Positions 45,955-54,308 of a DNA stretch of 64,000 bases are shown piece by piece. A program made the translations under genes and the position numbers. The notes beneath the pieces are model-generated. The model ran no database searches, had not been told where the DNA came from, and was given only the letters and a program-made list of their open reading frames with translations. Origin of the DNA: Calothrix sp. NIES-2098 (GTDB lineage: Bacteria; Cyanobacteriota; Cyanobacteriia; Cyanobacteriales; Nostocaceae); contig AP018172.1 of assembly GCA_002368175.1 (NCBI GenBank), positions 4,839,001 through 4,903,000 on the forward strand, in the 5' to 3' direction. Every line of letters begins with the position of its first letter. Positions within the stretch are counted from its first letter, which is position 1.

Positions 45955-46761
45955 TTATTGGTTATCGTCGCTTCTTAATTCCACCTGTAAATTCTCTAAC
46001 CGATCTGTTGATAAGCCTGTAACATTTGCTATTTGTGCTAATGGCATACCAGTATTAATTAGATTTCTTGCCACTTCAAGTAAAGCCTCAGCCTTACCTT
46101 CGGCTTTACCTTCGGCTTTGCCTTCAGCTTTACCTTCTTCTAAAATATCTTGATAAATCACTGATTCACGCATAATATCTGACCTCAAAACTCGTTTAAT
46201 GACCTCTTTATCTAATACTAAACCAGCTAAAACTGCTGTAGCAGCAGCAATATTACTTTGAGCTTTCAATTCCGTTATGCTGTTAATTTGCTGTGCGACA
46301 TCATTAAGCACTAATTCTGGTTCAATTGTACTGCTGAATGCTGCAAAGGGTAACAGTCCAGGCGTTTTCATAAATACTTCAGTCGGTTGTTCCCAAAGTC
46401 TGATAACTGTAAATTCATGGCGCGTCTGAGGAATTGAAAATGTATTTTGTTGCACCAAATCTGAGTTTGTCTGTTTGAGATAGATTACGACTTGATGCAT
46501 TGCTTTTTTTGGGAAGCGACGATAAACACGAACTCGATAATCTAGCATCCGAAAAGGGATTTCAGCATCAATTTGGGTTTGAAATTCTAGATGCAGTATA
46601 TTTTGTGCTGACTGTAGCAAAATCAGCGCATCAGCACGAATGGGTTCAAGGGATAATTCTTGAGGACTCAGTTCAGTTAAAGTGATGGGTTCACCTAACA
46701 ACCACGTGGCGAAGTCTGAGGAGAAATTTTCAGCGAGGAATTTGCAAATGTTGTCAAACAT
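45955..46761 (-). CDS. Rpn-type PD-(D/E)XK nuclease/putative transposase family
   Basis: 268 residues. The N-terminal 150 residues match Rpn/YhgA-like proteins: RADALILLQ, ILHLEFQTQID (E-x-Q) and RMLDYRVRVYRRFP form the nuclease core. Near residues 212-228 GKAE is repeated four times, encoded by a 12-base tandem repeat (about 46090-46137), a feature common in this cyanobacterial family and a source of length variation. The last 40 residues resemble a small helix-turn-helix. Family members stimulate recombination; many are selfish genes. Confidence 0.85.
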   Translation of the reverse strand: MFDNICKFLAENFSSDFATWLLGEPITLTELSPQELSLEPIRADALILLQSAQNILHLEFQTQIDAEIPFRMLDYRVRVYRRFPKKAMHQVVIYLKQTNSDLVQQNTFSIPQTRHEFTVIRLWEQPTEVFMKTPGLLPFAAFSSTIEPELVLNDVAQQINSITELKAQSNIAAATAVLAGLVLDKEVIKRVLRSDIMRESVIYQDILEEGKAEGKAEGKAEGKAEALLEVARNLINTGMPLAQIANVTGLSTDRLENLQVELRSDDNQ

Positions 46762-46810
46762 ATTGCAATTTTAGCAACTAGTGCGTAAATGCTGTATTTG
46801 TATAAGGAAA

Positions 46811-46999
46811 ATGCCCAGTAAAATTCGAGTTAAATTATGCGATCGCTGTAGTCAATCTGCATCAATTTTTTACAGAGTGAAATATGAAGAAGGCGGTCAA
46901 TGGATATTTGTTTGTCCTGAATGTTGGACTTCACTAAGTGAAAATAACCCGTTTTATGTTTACGGAGGAACGTGGAAAGCTCAAAAGAAGAGAAGATGA
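46811..46999 (+). CDS. Small zinc-binding protein
   Basis: 62 residues from ATG 46811, with AAGGAAA directly before it. Two Cys pairs, CDRCSQ and CPECWTS, separated by about 26 residues, indicate one zinc ribbon. Conserved in cyanobacteria to my impression, but no function is known. An in-frame start at 46781 would add ten residues with two more Cys and has no ribosome site. Confidence 0.65.
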   Translation: MPSKIRVKLCDRCSQSASIFYRVKYEEGGQWIFVCPECWTSLSENNPFYVYGGTWKAQKKRR

Positions 47000-47011
47000 G
47001 TAAAAAATATT

Positions 47012-47398
47012 CTAATACTCATAAATTTCTAATGGCAAGTTATCTGGATCTTTAAAGAAAGTAAACTTATTACCTGTAATTTCATCAATTCTAATATTTT
47101 CTACTTCTATACCTTGCGATTGTAAGTCAATAACAGTTTGCTCAATATCATCAACAGCAAATGCAAGATGTCTTAAACCGCAAGCTTCGGGCGTACTAGG
47201 TCTTTGGGGAGGATTGGGAAAAGAGAATAACTCAATTTGGCTATTTTCGCCAACTCGTAAATCTAATTTATAAGAATTTCTGCGATCGCGAAAAGTCTCT
47301 TGAATAATCGGAAACCCTAAAACCTCTACATAAAATTTTTTTGAGCGTTCATAGTCAGAACAAATGATAGCTATATGATGAATGCCATTGATTTTCAT
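47012..47398 (-). CDS. VOC-family protein (glyoxalase-like, YaeR type)
   Basis: 128 residues. GIHHIAIICSDYERSKKFY and GLRHLAFAVDDIEQ are the paired beta-alpha-beta units, with metal ligands at His, Glu and His, and the end reads FFKDPDNLPLEIYEY. This fits the single-domain YaeR/GloA2 group. The substrate is unknown. Confidence 0.88.
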   Translation of the reverse strand: MKINGIHHIAIICSDYERSKKFYVEVLGFPIIQETFRDRRNSYKLDLRVGENSQIELFSFPNPPQRPSTPEACGLRHLAFAVDDIEQTVIDLQSQGIEVENIRIDEITGNKFTFFKDPDNLPLEIYEY

Positions 47399-47505
47399 AA
47401 CAGTTTGTAATGATAGCGGCTAGGAGTATTACTGAATACTTCAAATTTCCTAAACGAAGCAGAAACACCTGTTAGAATGAGCGACAGGTGGAGTGAGTAG
47501 ACGGA

Positions 47506-47694
47506 ATGCCTACAGTTGCTCAATTGCAGAGTTTATATCGCGTTAGCTATCAACTGACGTACATCATGATTCAGCCTATACATCTTATTTGTATTGATAA
47601 TCGAACTGGTAACATATACATATTAGCTGGGTATGACGAAGAGCTAGAATTCCAAATCTTACCTAATGGAGAGTTTGCTGATGAGCCGAATTAA
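47506..47694 (+). CDS. DUF6888 family protein
   Basis: 62 residues: MPTVAQLQSLYRVSYQLTYI, then PIHLICIDNRTGNIYILAG. This is the short DUF6888 pattern found in front of a DUF6887 gene in many cyanobacteria. The overlap of 14 bases with the next gene and the small sizes recall toxin-antitoxin pairs, but no activity is known. Confidence 0.75.
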   Translation: MPTVAQLQSLYRVSYQLTYIMIQPIHLICIDNRTGNIYILAGYDEELEFQILPNGEFADEPN

Positions 47695-47935
47695 CTACGA
47701 TGCAATGTCCGATCCTGAATTGAAACAGTATTTTCTTAAACATCGTGGAGATCGAGCTGCTTTTCAAGCATACTTGGAAAGAATCAATCAGCGTCCACTC
47801 AGGATTATTGCAAGTCCAGAAGATCCAGATTTTGATGAGAAAGTTCAAGCCGCAATTCGCCAAAAGTTAGAAGCAGGCAGAAGCGGTAGTAGTGAGCAGC
47901 CTAACACTACTTTGGAACCAACCGACCAAGAGTAA
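47681..47935 (+). CDS. DUF6887 family protein
   Basis: 84 residues from ATG 47681. MSRINYDAMSDPELKQYFLK and the DRAAFQAYLERI block are characteristic of DUF6887, always found with DUF6888. The C-terminal 25 residues are disordered and vary. It may be the antitoxin-like or partner subunit of the pair; this is inference. Confidence 0.75.
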   Translation: MSRINYDAMSDPELKQYFLKHRGDRAAFQAYLERINQRPLRIIASPEDPDFDEKVQAAIRQKLEAGRSGSSEQPNTTLEPTDQE

Positions 47936-47990
47936 GCTATTTCAAAAATTACGAATTACAAGGGCAGGCGATCGCCCACCCTCCGCTAAA

Positions 47991-49271
47991 TTATTCTTGT
48001 AAAATCGTCTTGGATACAATTCTAGTTTTCTTGCGGTCGGCTTCTGACAGTTCTTCACCAGCTTGCAAGCGGGTGGCAGAAGTTTGTAAGACTGTGGCTG
48101 CACCTTTATCTCCTATTTGGAGGGCGGTTTTAGCGGCTGTTTGCAGCATGGTTGCAGCACCGATAAGATCGCCCTGTTGTAATTTTGCTTCTGCTAATTG
48201 AGTTTGGCGATACTTAGCTAATGCTAAAATCGACTGCTGTACCTGGGGATTGGGATTTGGCTGGTAAACGCGAACCACATCTGCATACACAGGTGCGATC
48301 GCCGAAACTAAGCCTTGTCTATCTACAGATGGATCGTCATAACGAATTTGCACGTGGCCGATCTCTTGTCTACCTTCAGCTAAATTGCCTAGATAAATAT
48401 TGGCTAAAACTACCCGTTCCACATCTTGCATCAAGTCTCCCAAGCGCACAACAAAGCGTCCATCGGCTTCTTGTTCCACTGGTAACTCAATTGTATCTGG
48501 GGCTACTTGGGCAATCGGTTTGAGTTCCGCTAGCCGGACATTTGGCATTAAGGACAATAGCAAGTAGGCATTAGTTAGCCCTACAGACTGAACCCGTCTA
48601 AATAAACGGCTAAATTCATCTACTGCTTGTTCGGGATGCTCGATATAAGCTAGAGTTCCACCACCAGCATCGGCAATTTTTTCTAGTAAATCAGAGTTCC
48701 AATTCGTCCCAAATCCTAAGGTGTTGAGAGTCAAGTTGAACTTAGTAGCCTTATGGGCAAGTTCTAGACAGCGTTTGTTGTCATCTGGCCCTAACTCCCA
48801 TTTCCAAATTCGCAAGCTGCTTTCACCATGTCCATCTGTCAGCAAAAACGCCTGGGAAACAGCACCTTTTGTACCCTTCATCAGTTCTGTAATTCCCAGC
48901 GCCAAACCTTCAGCAATTACTGTGCCACCGCTAGCGCTAAGTTTGTTTTTAATTTGTGATTTAATGCTTTCGATGTCTTGAACTACCTGGTTGGGGATAA
49001 TCACTTCAGCTGAACCAGCAAAGGCGACAACCGAAATGCGATCGCCTGGTTTTAGTCGATCGAGTAATCCTTCTACTGCTTGAATCACGGTGTTGATGGG
49101 TTGTCCATGCATGGAACCACTTTTATCGAGAATCAAGCATAAGTTGAGTGGCAAATTGCTATCAAATTCCCCAGCAATTGCAGAAATGGAAATGCCCAGT
49201 TGACGCTGGCTAGCCGCTTGCGCCACATCAACATTACTATCATTCAGCACCGACAGTAATTTTACTTTCAT
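47991..49271 (-). CDS. vWA-domain protein (second of a tandem pair)
   Basis: 426 residues. The vWA domain at about 40-220 has the MIDAS DKSGSMHG and a later DGHGESS loop. The C-terminal part contains LAKYRQTQLAEAKLQQGD and ends in a helical module also found in the upstream gene. No signal peptide or anchor. Family members are cytosolic binding proteins linked to chaperone-like or conflict systems; the ligand is unknown. Its start overlaps the stop of the neighbouring paralogue by 4 bases. Confidence 0.85.
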   Translation of the reverse strand: MKVKLLSVLNDSNVDVAQAASQRQLGISISAIAGEFDSNLPLNLCLILDKSGSMHGQPINTVIQAVEGLLDRLKPGDRISVVAFAGSAEVIIPNQVVQDIESIKSQIKNKLSASGGTVIAEGLALGITELMKGTKGAVSQAFLLTDGHGESSLRIWKWELGPDDNKRCLELAHKATKFNLTLNTLGFGTNWNSDLLEKIADAGGGTLAYIEHPEQAVDEFSRLFRRVQSVGLTNAYLLLSLMPNVRLAELKPIAQVAPDTIELPVEQEADGRFVVRLGDLMQDVERVVLANIYLGNLAEGRQEIGHVQIRYDDPSVDRQGLVSAIAPVYADVVRVYQPNPNPQVQQSILALAKYRQTQLAEAKLQQGDLIGAATMLQTAAKTALQIGDKGAATVLQTSATRLQAGEELSEADRKKTRIVSKTILQE

Positions 49272-50524
49272 TGGCGAGGAGTATCCTGCAAAACTGTTTT
49301 TGAGACAATTCTAGTTTTCTTGCGATCGCTTTCGGATAACTCTTCACCAGCTTGCAAGCGAGTGGCGGAAGTTTGCAATACTGTGGCTGCACCTGTATCT
49401 CCCATTTGCAAAGCAGTTTTCGCCGCAGTTTGCAACATTGTCGCCGCCCCAGCGCGATCGCCTTGTTGTAATTTGGCTTCTGCTAACTGAGTTTGGCGAT
49501 ATTTAGCTAATGCCAGGATAGACTGCTGCACTTCAGTATTAGCAGCAGGTTGGTAAACTTTAGTTACATTCACATAAACTGGGATGTTGGGTGTAAATAA
49601 CTTTGTTTGGTTGTTAGCAGGGTCATCGTAGCGGACTTGCACGTTTGCGATCGCTTGTTTACCTTCGGGCAATTGTCCCAAATAAATATTAGCTAAAATC
49701 ACCCGTTCCACATCCTTCATTAAGTCTCCCAAACGCACGGCAAACCGTCCATCTGCTTCTGGTTGCACGGGTAACTCAATCGTATCGGGAGAAACTTGGG
49801 CAATCGGTTTGAGTTCCGCCAATCGGACATTGGGCATCAGGGAGAATAGCAGATAAGCATTAGTCAAGCCAATTGTTTGAATTCTGTTAAACAGGCGGCT
49901 AAACTCCTCCACTACGCGATCGGGATTTTGAATGTAAGACAGCGTACCCAAGCCAGCATCAGCAATTTTTTCTAAAATATCTTGATTCCAGTTGTCACCA
50001 AATCCCAAAGTATTTAAAGTCAAGTTATAGTTAGCAGCCAATTGCGCAAATTTTAAACAGCGATCGTTATCACCATGTTCGTTCTCGCCATCAGTTAATA
50101 AAAAGACTTGAGAAACAGTGTCTTTTTTCCCTTTAGCTAACTCTTCAATGCCCAATCGCAAACCTTCATCAATTGCCGTCCCACCATCAGCACTCAAGCG
50201 GCTAATTTGCTTTTTGATCTGTTCTCGATCTTCAATTACTTGATTGGGTACTAAGACTTTAGCCCGGTGATCGAACACCACAACACTCAAGCGATCGCCA
50301 GGATTTAGCCTATCAACCAAACGAATTGCAGCTTGCTTGACAGTTTCTAGCGGTCGCCCATTCATCGAACCACTATGATCGAGAATTAAACATAAATTAA
50401 GTGGGACATTGCGATCCAAAATTTCACCGATTGCCGAAATCGAAAGCGATAATTGACGCTGACTGTTCGGTTGATGGGCATCTAAATTACTATCATTCAG
50501 GACTGGCTGTAAGTTAACTTTCAT
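49268..50524 (-). CDS. vWA-domain protein (first of a tandem pair)
   Basis: 418 residues, about two-thirds identical by eye to the next gene. The MIDAS motif is DHSGSMNG, and the C-terminal half shares LAKYRQTQLAEAKLQQGD and ATVLQTSATRLQAGEELSE with it. The pair arose by tandem duplication. It is first in the operon, with 367 bp of upstream sequence that it shares divergently with clpR. Confidence 0.85.
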   Translation of the reverse strand: MKVNLQPVLNDSNLDAHQPNSQRQLSLSISAIGEILDRNVPLNLCLILDHSGSMNGRPLETVKQAAIRLVDRLNPGDRLSVVVFDHRAKVLVPNQVIEDREQIKKQISRLSADGGTAIDEGLRLGIEELAKGKKDTVSQVFLLTDGENEHGDNDRCLKFAQLAANYNLTLNTLGFGDNWNQDILEKIADAGLGTLSYIQNPDRVVEEFSRLFNRIQTIGLTNAYLLFSLMPNVRLAELKPIAQVSPDTIELPVQPEADGRFAVRLGDLMKDVERVILANIYLGQLPEGKQAIANVQVRYDDPANNQTKLFTPNIPVYVNVTKVYQPAANTEVQQSILALAKYRQTQLAEAKLQQGDRAGAATMLQTAAKTALQMGDTGAATVLQTSATRLQAGEELSESDRKKTRIVSKTVLQDTPRQ

Positions 50525-50891
50525 AACGCAAAGTTCCTAGTTAGGATACACATTTTTATAAATAACTTCAAAGCGTAACATTAAAGCTACGGAAAGCAGA
50601 TACATTAATTACGTTTTTAAAAGTCCAAAGTTTCTTGACTCTTAAACGCCAATTCACTCAATGGAGGGAACCTCCGCACGTGATTGGCTCCTCTTGACCC
50701 TTGACAACCTTAACGAAAAAATATGCAACTTATAAATCGCAGTAGCTTATATTCAAGAATATCTTAGAAGCTAAGGATTGGCAGATGTTCAGCCCCCTGA
50801 CACATTAGCCAGAAATCCACACCTTGAAGATAGCTAGCATCGCGCTAGTATGTATTACAGTTAACGGCATAATTTCAGGCGATCAGTTGCT
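50525..50891. promoter_or_regulatory. Divergent intergenic region between vWA pair and clpR
   Basis: 367 bp without a gene. It must hold promoters for both directions. I see no clear palindrome or repeat; AT-rich patches near 50715-50760 could be promoter sequence. Confidence 0.4.
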
Positions 50892-51554
50892 ATGGACATT
50901 TCCCCCATCAAGGCTGTTCAAGCCCCCTACTACGGCGATAATTTTTACCGGACGCCGCCGCCAGATTTACCTTCCCTATTGTTGAAGGAGCGAATTGTCT
51001 ATCTTGGGATGCCCCTGGTGCCTGCTGTCACAGAATTAATCGTCGCTCAACTACTGTATTTGCAGTCCGACGACCCCGAGAAGCCGATTAAAATTTATAT
51101 CAACTCCACTGGCACATCCGGTTATAGTGGCGATCCGATTGGCTTTGAAACCGAAGCCTTCGCCATCTATGACACTATGAAATACATCAAGCCACCCATC
51201 CACACTATCTGCATTGGTTCAGCAATGGGTATGGCAGCGATGCTACTCGGTGCCGGTACTAAAGGTTGCCGCGCCAGTTTACCCAACGCTACTATTATCC
51301 TGCACCAGCCTAAGAGCTACGCCCAAGGTCAAGCAACGGATATTCAAATTCGGGCGAAGGAAGTTCTGGCAAATAAGGCCTCAATGGTTGACATCATATC
51401 TCGCACCACTGGCCAACCCCCAGAAAAAATTACCAAAGATATGGATCGCCTCTTTTACATGACTCCCTATCAAGCTAAGGAATACGGTTTGATCGATCGA
51501 GTTTTTGAAAAAGAAGAACTTGCCAATCCACCTCTGCCTGCAAGCATCCTTTAA
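50892..51554 (+). CDS. clpR: ClpR, inactive ClpP-like protease subunit
   Basis: 220 residues. It aligns with the downstream ClpP3, but the nucleophile motif GLAASMG is changed to GSAMGMA, so the catalytic Ser is Gly at residue 113. His138 (ILHQP) is kept. This is how cyanobacterial ClpR differs from ClpP. ClpR forms mixed rings with ClpP3 and pairs with ClpC to degrade proteins; the complex is essential in Synechococcus. The gene order clpR-clpP3 is conserved. Confidence 0.92.
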   Translation: MDISPIKAVQAPYYGDNFYRTPPPDLPSLLLKERIVYLGMPLVPAVTELIVAQLLYLQSDDPEKPIKIYINSTGTSGYSGDPIGFETEAFAIYDTMKYIKPPIHTICIGSAMGMAAMLLGAGTKGCRASLPNATIILHQPKSYAQGQATDIQIRAKEVLANKASMVDIISRTTGQPPEKITKDMDRLFYMTPYQAKEYGLIDRVFEKEELANPPLPASIL

Positions 51555-51637
51555 TTTGTCCTTTGTCATTTGTCCTTTGTCCTTTGTATGAGACAAATGA
51601 CCAATGACTGATGATGAATGACTAAATGACTAATTAC
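51555..51637. repeat. Heptameric repeats between clpR and clpP3
   Basis: Repeated TTTGTCC/TTTGTCA units followed by ATGACTA/ATGACCA units. They fill the gap and are typical of short tandem repeats in Nostocales. Confidence 0.65.
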
Positions 51638-51653
51638 AAACGGAGTAGCAAAA

Positions 51654-52247
51654 ATGCCTATAGGTGTTCCTAAAGTTCCTTACCGGATGCCCGGAGGGCA
51701 ATTTACAGATTGGATTAGCATCTACGATCGCCTTTACCGAGAAAGAATTATTTTCTTAGGGCGAGACATTGATGACGAAATTGCCAACCAAATTATTGCA
51801 GTTATGTTATACCTGGACTCGGAAGATCCAGGCAAGGACATTTATTTGTATATCAATTCCCCTGGTGGTATGGTGACTTCCGGCTTGGCAATTTATGACA
51901 CCATGCAACACATCAAATCAGATGTGGTGACAATTTGCGTTGGTTTAGCTGCTTCAATGGGGTCTTTCCTGTTGGCTGCTGGCACCAAAGGCAAACGCAT
52001 GGCACTGCCTCACTCGCGGATTATGATTCACCAACCTTCTGGTGGCACCCGCGGCCAAGCAACGGATATCGAAATTGAAGCTAGAGAGATTCTGCGGATT
52101 CGTAACCAGCTCAATCAGATTTATGCCAACAACACTGGTCAAACTTTAGCCAAAATTGAAAAAGACATGGATCGTGACTTTTTCATGTCTGCCCAAGAAG
52201 CTAAAGAATACGGTTTGATTGACCGTGTAATTGAAGAACGTCCGTAA
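51654..52247 (+). CDS. clpP3: ClpP3 ATP-dependent protease proteolytic subunit
   Basis: 197 residues, the normal length. Ser101 in GLAASMG and His126 in IMIHQPSGG are present; the Asp of the triad should lie near residue 175 (DRDFFMSAQEAKEYGLID). It is the active partner of ClpR. CGGAG about 10 bases before the ATG is a good ribosome site. The two genes share a transcript across the heptad repeats. Confidence 0.93.
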   Translation: MPIGVPKVPYRMPGGQFTDWISIYDRLYRERIIFLGRDIDDEIANQIIAVMLYLDSEDPGKDIYLYINSPGGMVTSGLAIYDTMQHIKSDVVTICVGLAASMGSFLLAAGTKGKRMALPHSRIMIHQPSGGTRGQATDIEIEAREILRIRNQLNQIYANNTGQTLAKIEKDMDRDFFMSAQEAKEYGLIDRVIEERP

Positions 52248-52249
52248 TA

Positions 52250-52345
52250 GGGAGATGGGGGAGTGTGGGGAGAGAGGGGAGAAAATAAACATACTTTCTT
52301 AGCTTTCCCCATCTCCCCCATCCTCCCACACTTCCCACACTCCTT
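52250..52345. repeat. Long inverted repeat after clpP3
   Basis: A purine-rich arm (GGAGATGGGGGAGTGTGGGG near 52252) faces a pyrimidine-rich arm (CCCCATCTCCCCCATCCTCC near 52306, then a CCACACTTCC stretch). Together they can form an imperfect long hairpin, and may act as the terminator of the clp operon. Confidence 0.55.
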
Positions 52346-52473
52346 GTTTGCCCCATACACAAAATAAATTGTCAATCGTGAACTTTCAATTAAAATATAA
52401 ATCTTTATTATTAATTACCTCAGACTTTAAGCCACAAGCTTGAAGCTGAATATTTGATAGCTAATAGCTCAAG

Positions 52474-53103
52474 ATGGATCTTGGAGATTGCTACCGTGTA
52501 TTGGGTTTAAGATCGGGGGCCTCTTTTGCCGACATCAAAGCGTCTTACAGACGATTGGCGCAGCAATATCATCCCGACATCAACCCTGCTGACAACAAAG
52601 CTAAAGATAAATTTATTGCATTGACAGAAGCCTACAAACTCCTACTGACGGTAGTTATACCTGAGGATACTGTGAGTACTTCGAGTCAATCGCAGGTGTC
52701 TGCGCGTGAGGAAAAACAGGCAACAGCAACACCGCAGGAGAAACCACCAGCAGCTTCGGTGAAAACTCAACAAGCGACAACACCAAAGCCGCCAAGTGTC
52801 ACAGACATAGAACAGCGGCTCAAGTGGAAGACTTACGAACAGTTGCAGCGGTTTTTAAAAGAAAAACGGTATCCGCAAGCGATCGCACTCGTAGAAGCTT
52901 TGGCAGATCGCTTACCAGACGATGCTGAAGTTCGCCAGTGGCAAGCTATTGCCTATCAAGTTTGGGGACGGGTACTAATCGAGCAACATCAGGTGCTGAA
53001 AGCCAGAATTTATCTCAAAAAAGCCCTGAAGACAGACCCCAATAACAAAGCTTTATGGAATGAGGTGCAGCGAGATTTTCAGCGCTTGGATCAGATTTTT
53101 TAA
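52474..53103 (+). CDS. J-domain protein with C-terminal TPR-like helices
   Basis: 209 residues. The J domain is at 1-65, with YHPDINPAD carrying the HPD triad that stimulates DnaK. Residues 70-110 are a Gln/Thr/Pro-rich linker, and 115-205 are helical with TPR-like KRYPQAIALVEALADRLPDD and KARIYLKKALKTDPNN. It lacks the zinc finger of DnaJ, so it is a specialised class III co-chaperone. The client is unknown. Confidence 0.88.
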   Translation: MDLGDCYRVLGLRSGASFADIKASYRRLAQQYHPDINPADNKAKDKFIALTEAYKLLLTVVIPEDTVSTSSQSQVSAREEKQATATPQEKPPAASVKTQQATTPKPPSVTDIEQRLKWKTYEQLQRFLKEKRYPQAIALVEALADRLPDDAEVRQWQAIAYQVWGRVLIEQHQVLKARIYLKKALKTDPNNKALWNEVQRDFQRLDQIF

Positions 53104-53162
53104 CAGTCATTTGTCATTTAAAAATCTCATAGAAAGTTAATAGAATAATGCGGCCGATGGCT

Positions 53163-53187
53163 AAGGGCACAACATTGTTGTGCCCTT
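53163..53187 (+). terminator. Hairpin after the J-domain gene
   Basis: AAGGGCACAA, loop CATTG, TTGTGCCCTT: a perfect 10 bp stem 60 bases after the stop. Confidence 0.6.
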
Positions 53188-53198
53188 ACGAATAATTT

Positions 53199-53350
53199 AT
53201 ATCATGTCCGGTTAAACAGTCGTCATTGCGAGCGAAGCGTTCGCTGAAAGCGTTCTCGAAGAGTAGCAATCCCAAAGTCTTTGCGATTGCGTCGTCCCAC
53301 TGCGTTCCACTCACAATGACATATCACAAGTAATTTGGCGGACATGATAT
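53199..53350. repeat. MITE-like sequence with 12-base terminal inverted repeats
   Basis: ATATCATGTCCG at 53199-53210 is repeated inverted as CGGACATGATAT at 53339-53350. Inside, GTCATTGCGAGCGAAGCG and CAATGACA give further inverted repeats of a type dispersed in many bacterial genomes. It has no coding capacity. The next 318 bp (53351-53668) contain nothing recognisable except the promoter region of the following gene. Confidence 0.55.
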
Positions 53351-53668
53351 TATATGTCGCAAAGATTTTTTGACTACGTAGCTAGCAAGATTTCGCGCCA
53401 AGCACGCAACCTCTGTTCAATAGCGCATTTACTCGCTTAATCGCACTAAATAAAATTTTTACGGAAAAATATTTATTCTCTGTGTAGTTACTAGTATCAA
53501 TTCCCAAAGTATTGACTTTTGGGGGGCAGAAAAACTTGTGTTTGTCTTATACAACGTACTCAGAAGAACTGAAGATATACCGATTTTTACGGTTAGATCT
53601 GCTTTAACTGTCAGGGTGCATATAAAGTTTATCAGTCAATCTATAGGGAATAAACAGCCGATACTGTG

Positions 53669-54268
53669 ATGTCAAAAGATTTTGAGCAACCTGAAGTTAA
53701 TTTCCCAAATATTGGGTCGGGTAAGTATTTAACATCATTTCAGCGCAAACTGCTGCAAAAAAATCTCCAAGAGGATTTGTCTGAGTCTTATCGTCAGCGA
53801 ATAGAAATTATGTTGTTGGCAGATGAAGGCAAAACTCAAACAGAAATTTGTCAGATAGTAGCATGTTGTCCGGCAACAGCACGGCATTGGATGCATATTG
53901 CTCGGAGTGGGATGGCGCACCAATGGCAAGATTGTCCTCTTGGTCGTCCGAAAGCTATTAATCAGGAATATTTAGAACGCTTACAAGAGTTGCTTTCGCA
54001 AAGCCCCAGAGATTATGGTTATGGGTTTAGACGTTGGACAGTCAGCTGGTTGAGAAAGCATTTAGCAAAAGAATTGGGTATTGAAGTTAGCGATCGCCAT
54101 CTCAAGCGAGTCCTCAAACAGATGGGATTATCAACAATTCCCAAACCCAACCCATCTACAGGTGAAAATACAGAAAAAACCACAGGACAAAAAATCTTGA
54201 TTTCCGATCTTAAATCCGAAAAATCACTGAATTTTTCCGGATTTTTTCTTTTGGAATCAGAAAAATAA
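53669..54268 (+). CDS. Helix-turn-helix protein of the peptide-export locus
   Basis: 199 residues from ATG 53669. Residues about 45-85 (MLLADEGKTQTEICQIVACC) form a helix-turn-helix like those of IS630-type transposases, followed by WMHIARSGMAHQWQ and a second HTH unit near 95-150. There is no catalytic domain. Proteins like this are found directly before cyanobacterial peptidase-containing ABC exporters and may regulate them. It lies 40 bp before the exporter gene, probably in its operon. Confidence 0.72.
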   Translation: MSKDFEQPEVNFPNIGSGKYLTSFQRKLLQKNLQEDLSESYRQRIEIMLLADEGKTQTEICQIVACCPATARHWMHIARSGMAHQWQDCPLGRPKAINQEYLERLQELLSQSPRDYGYGFRRWTVSWLRKHLAKELGIEVSDRHLKRVLKQMGLSTIPKPNPSTGENTEKTTGQKILISDLKSEKSLNFSGFFLLESEK

Positions 54269-54308
54269 ATACACATAAAAACTAAGTAGAAATACAAGAT
54301 TTCATGTC

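Noticed and set aside
46088..46137. 12-base tandem repeats that could look like a CRISPR or VNTR
   Set aside because: They encode GKAE repeats inside the Rpn-type gene; there are no spacers.
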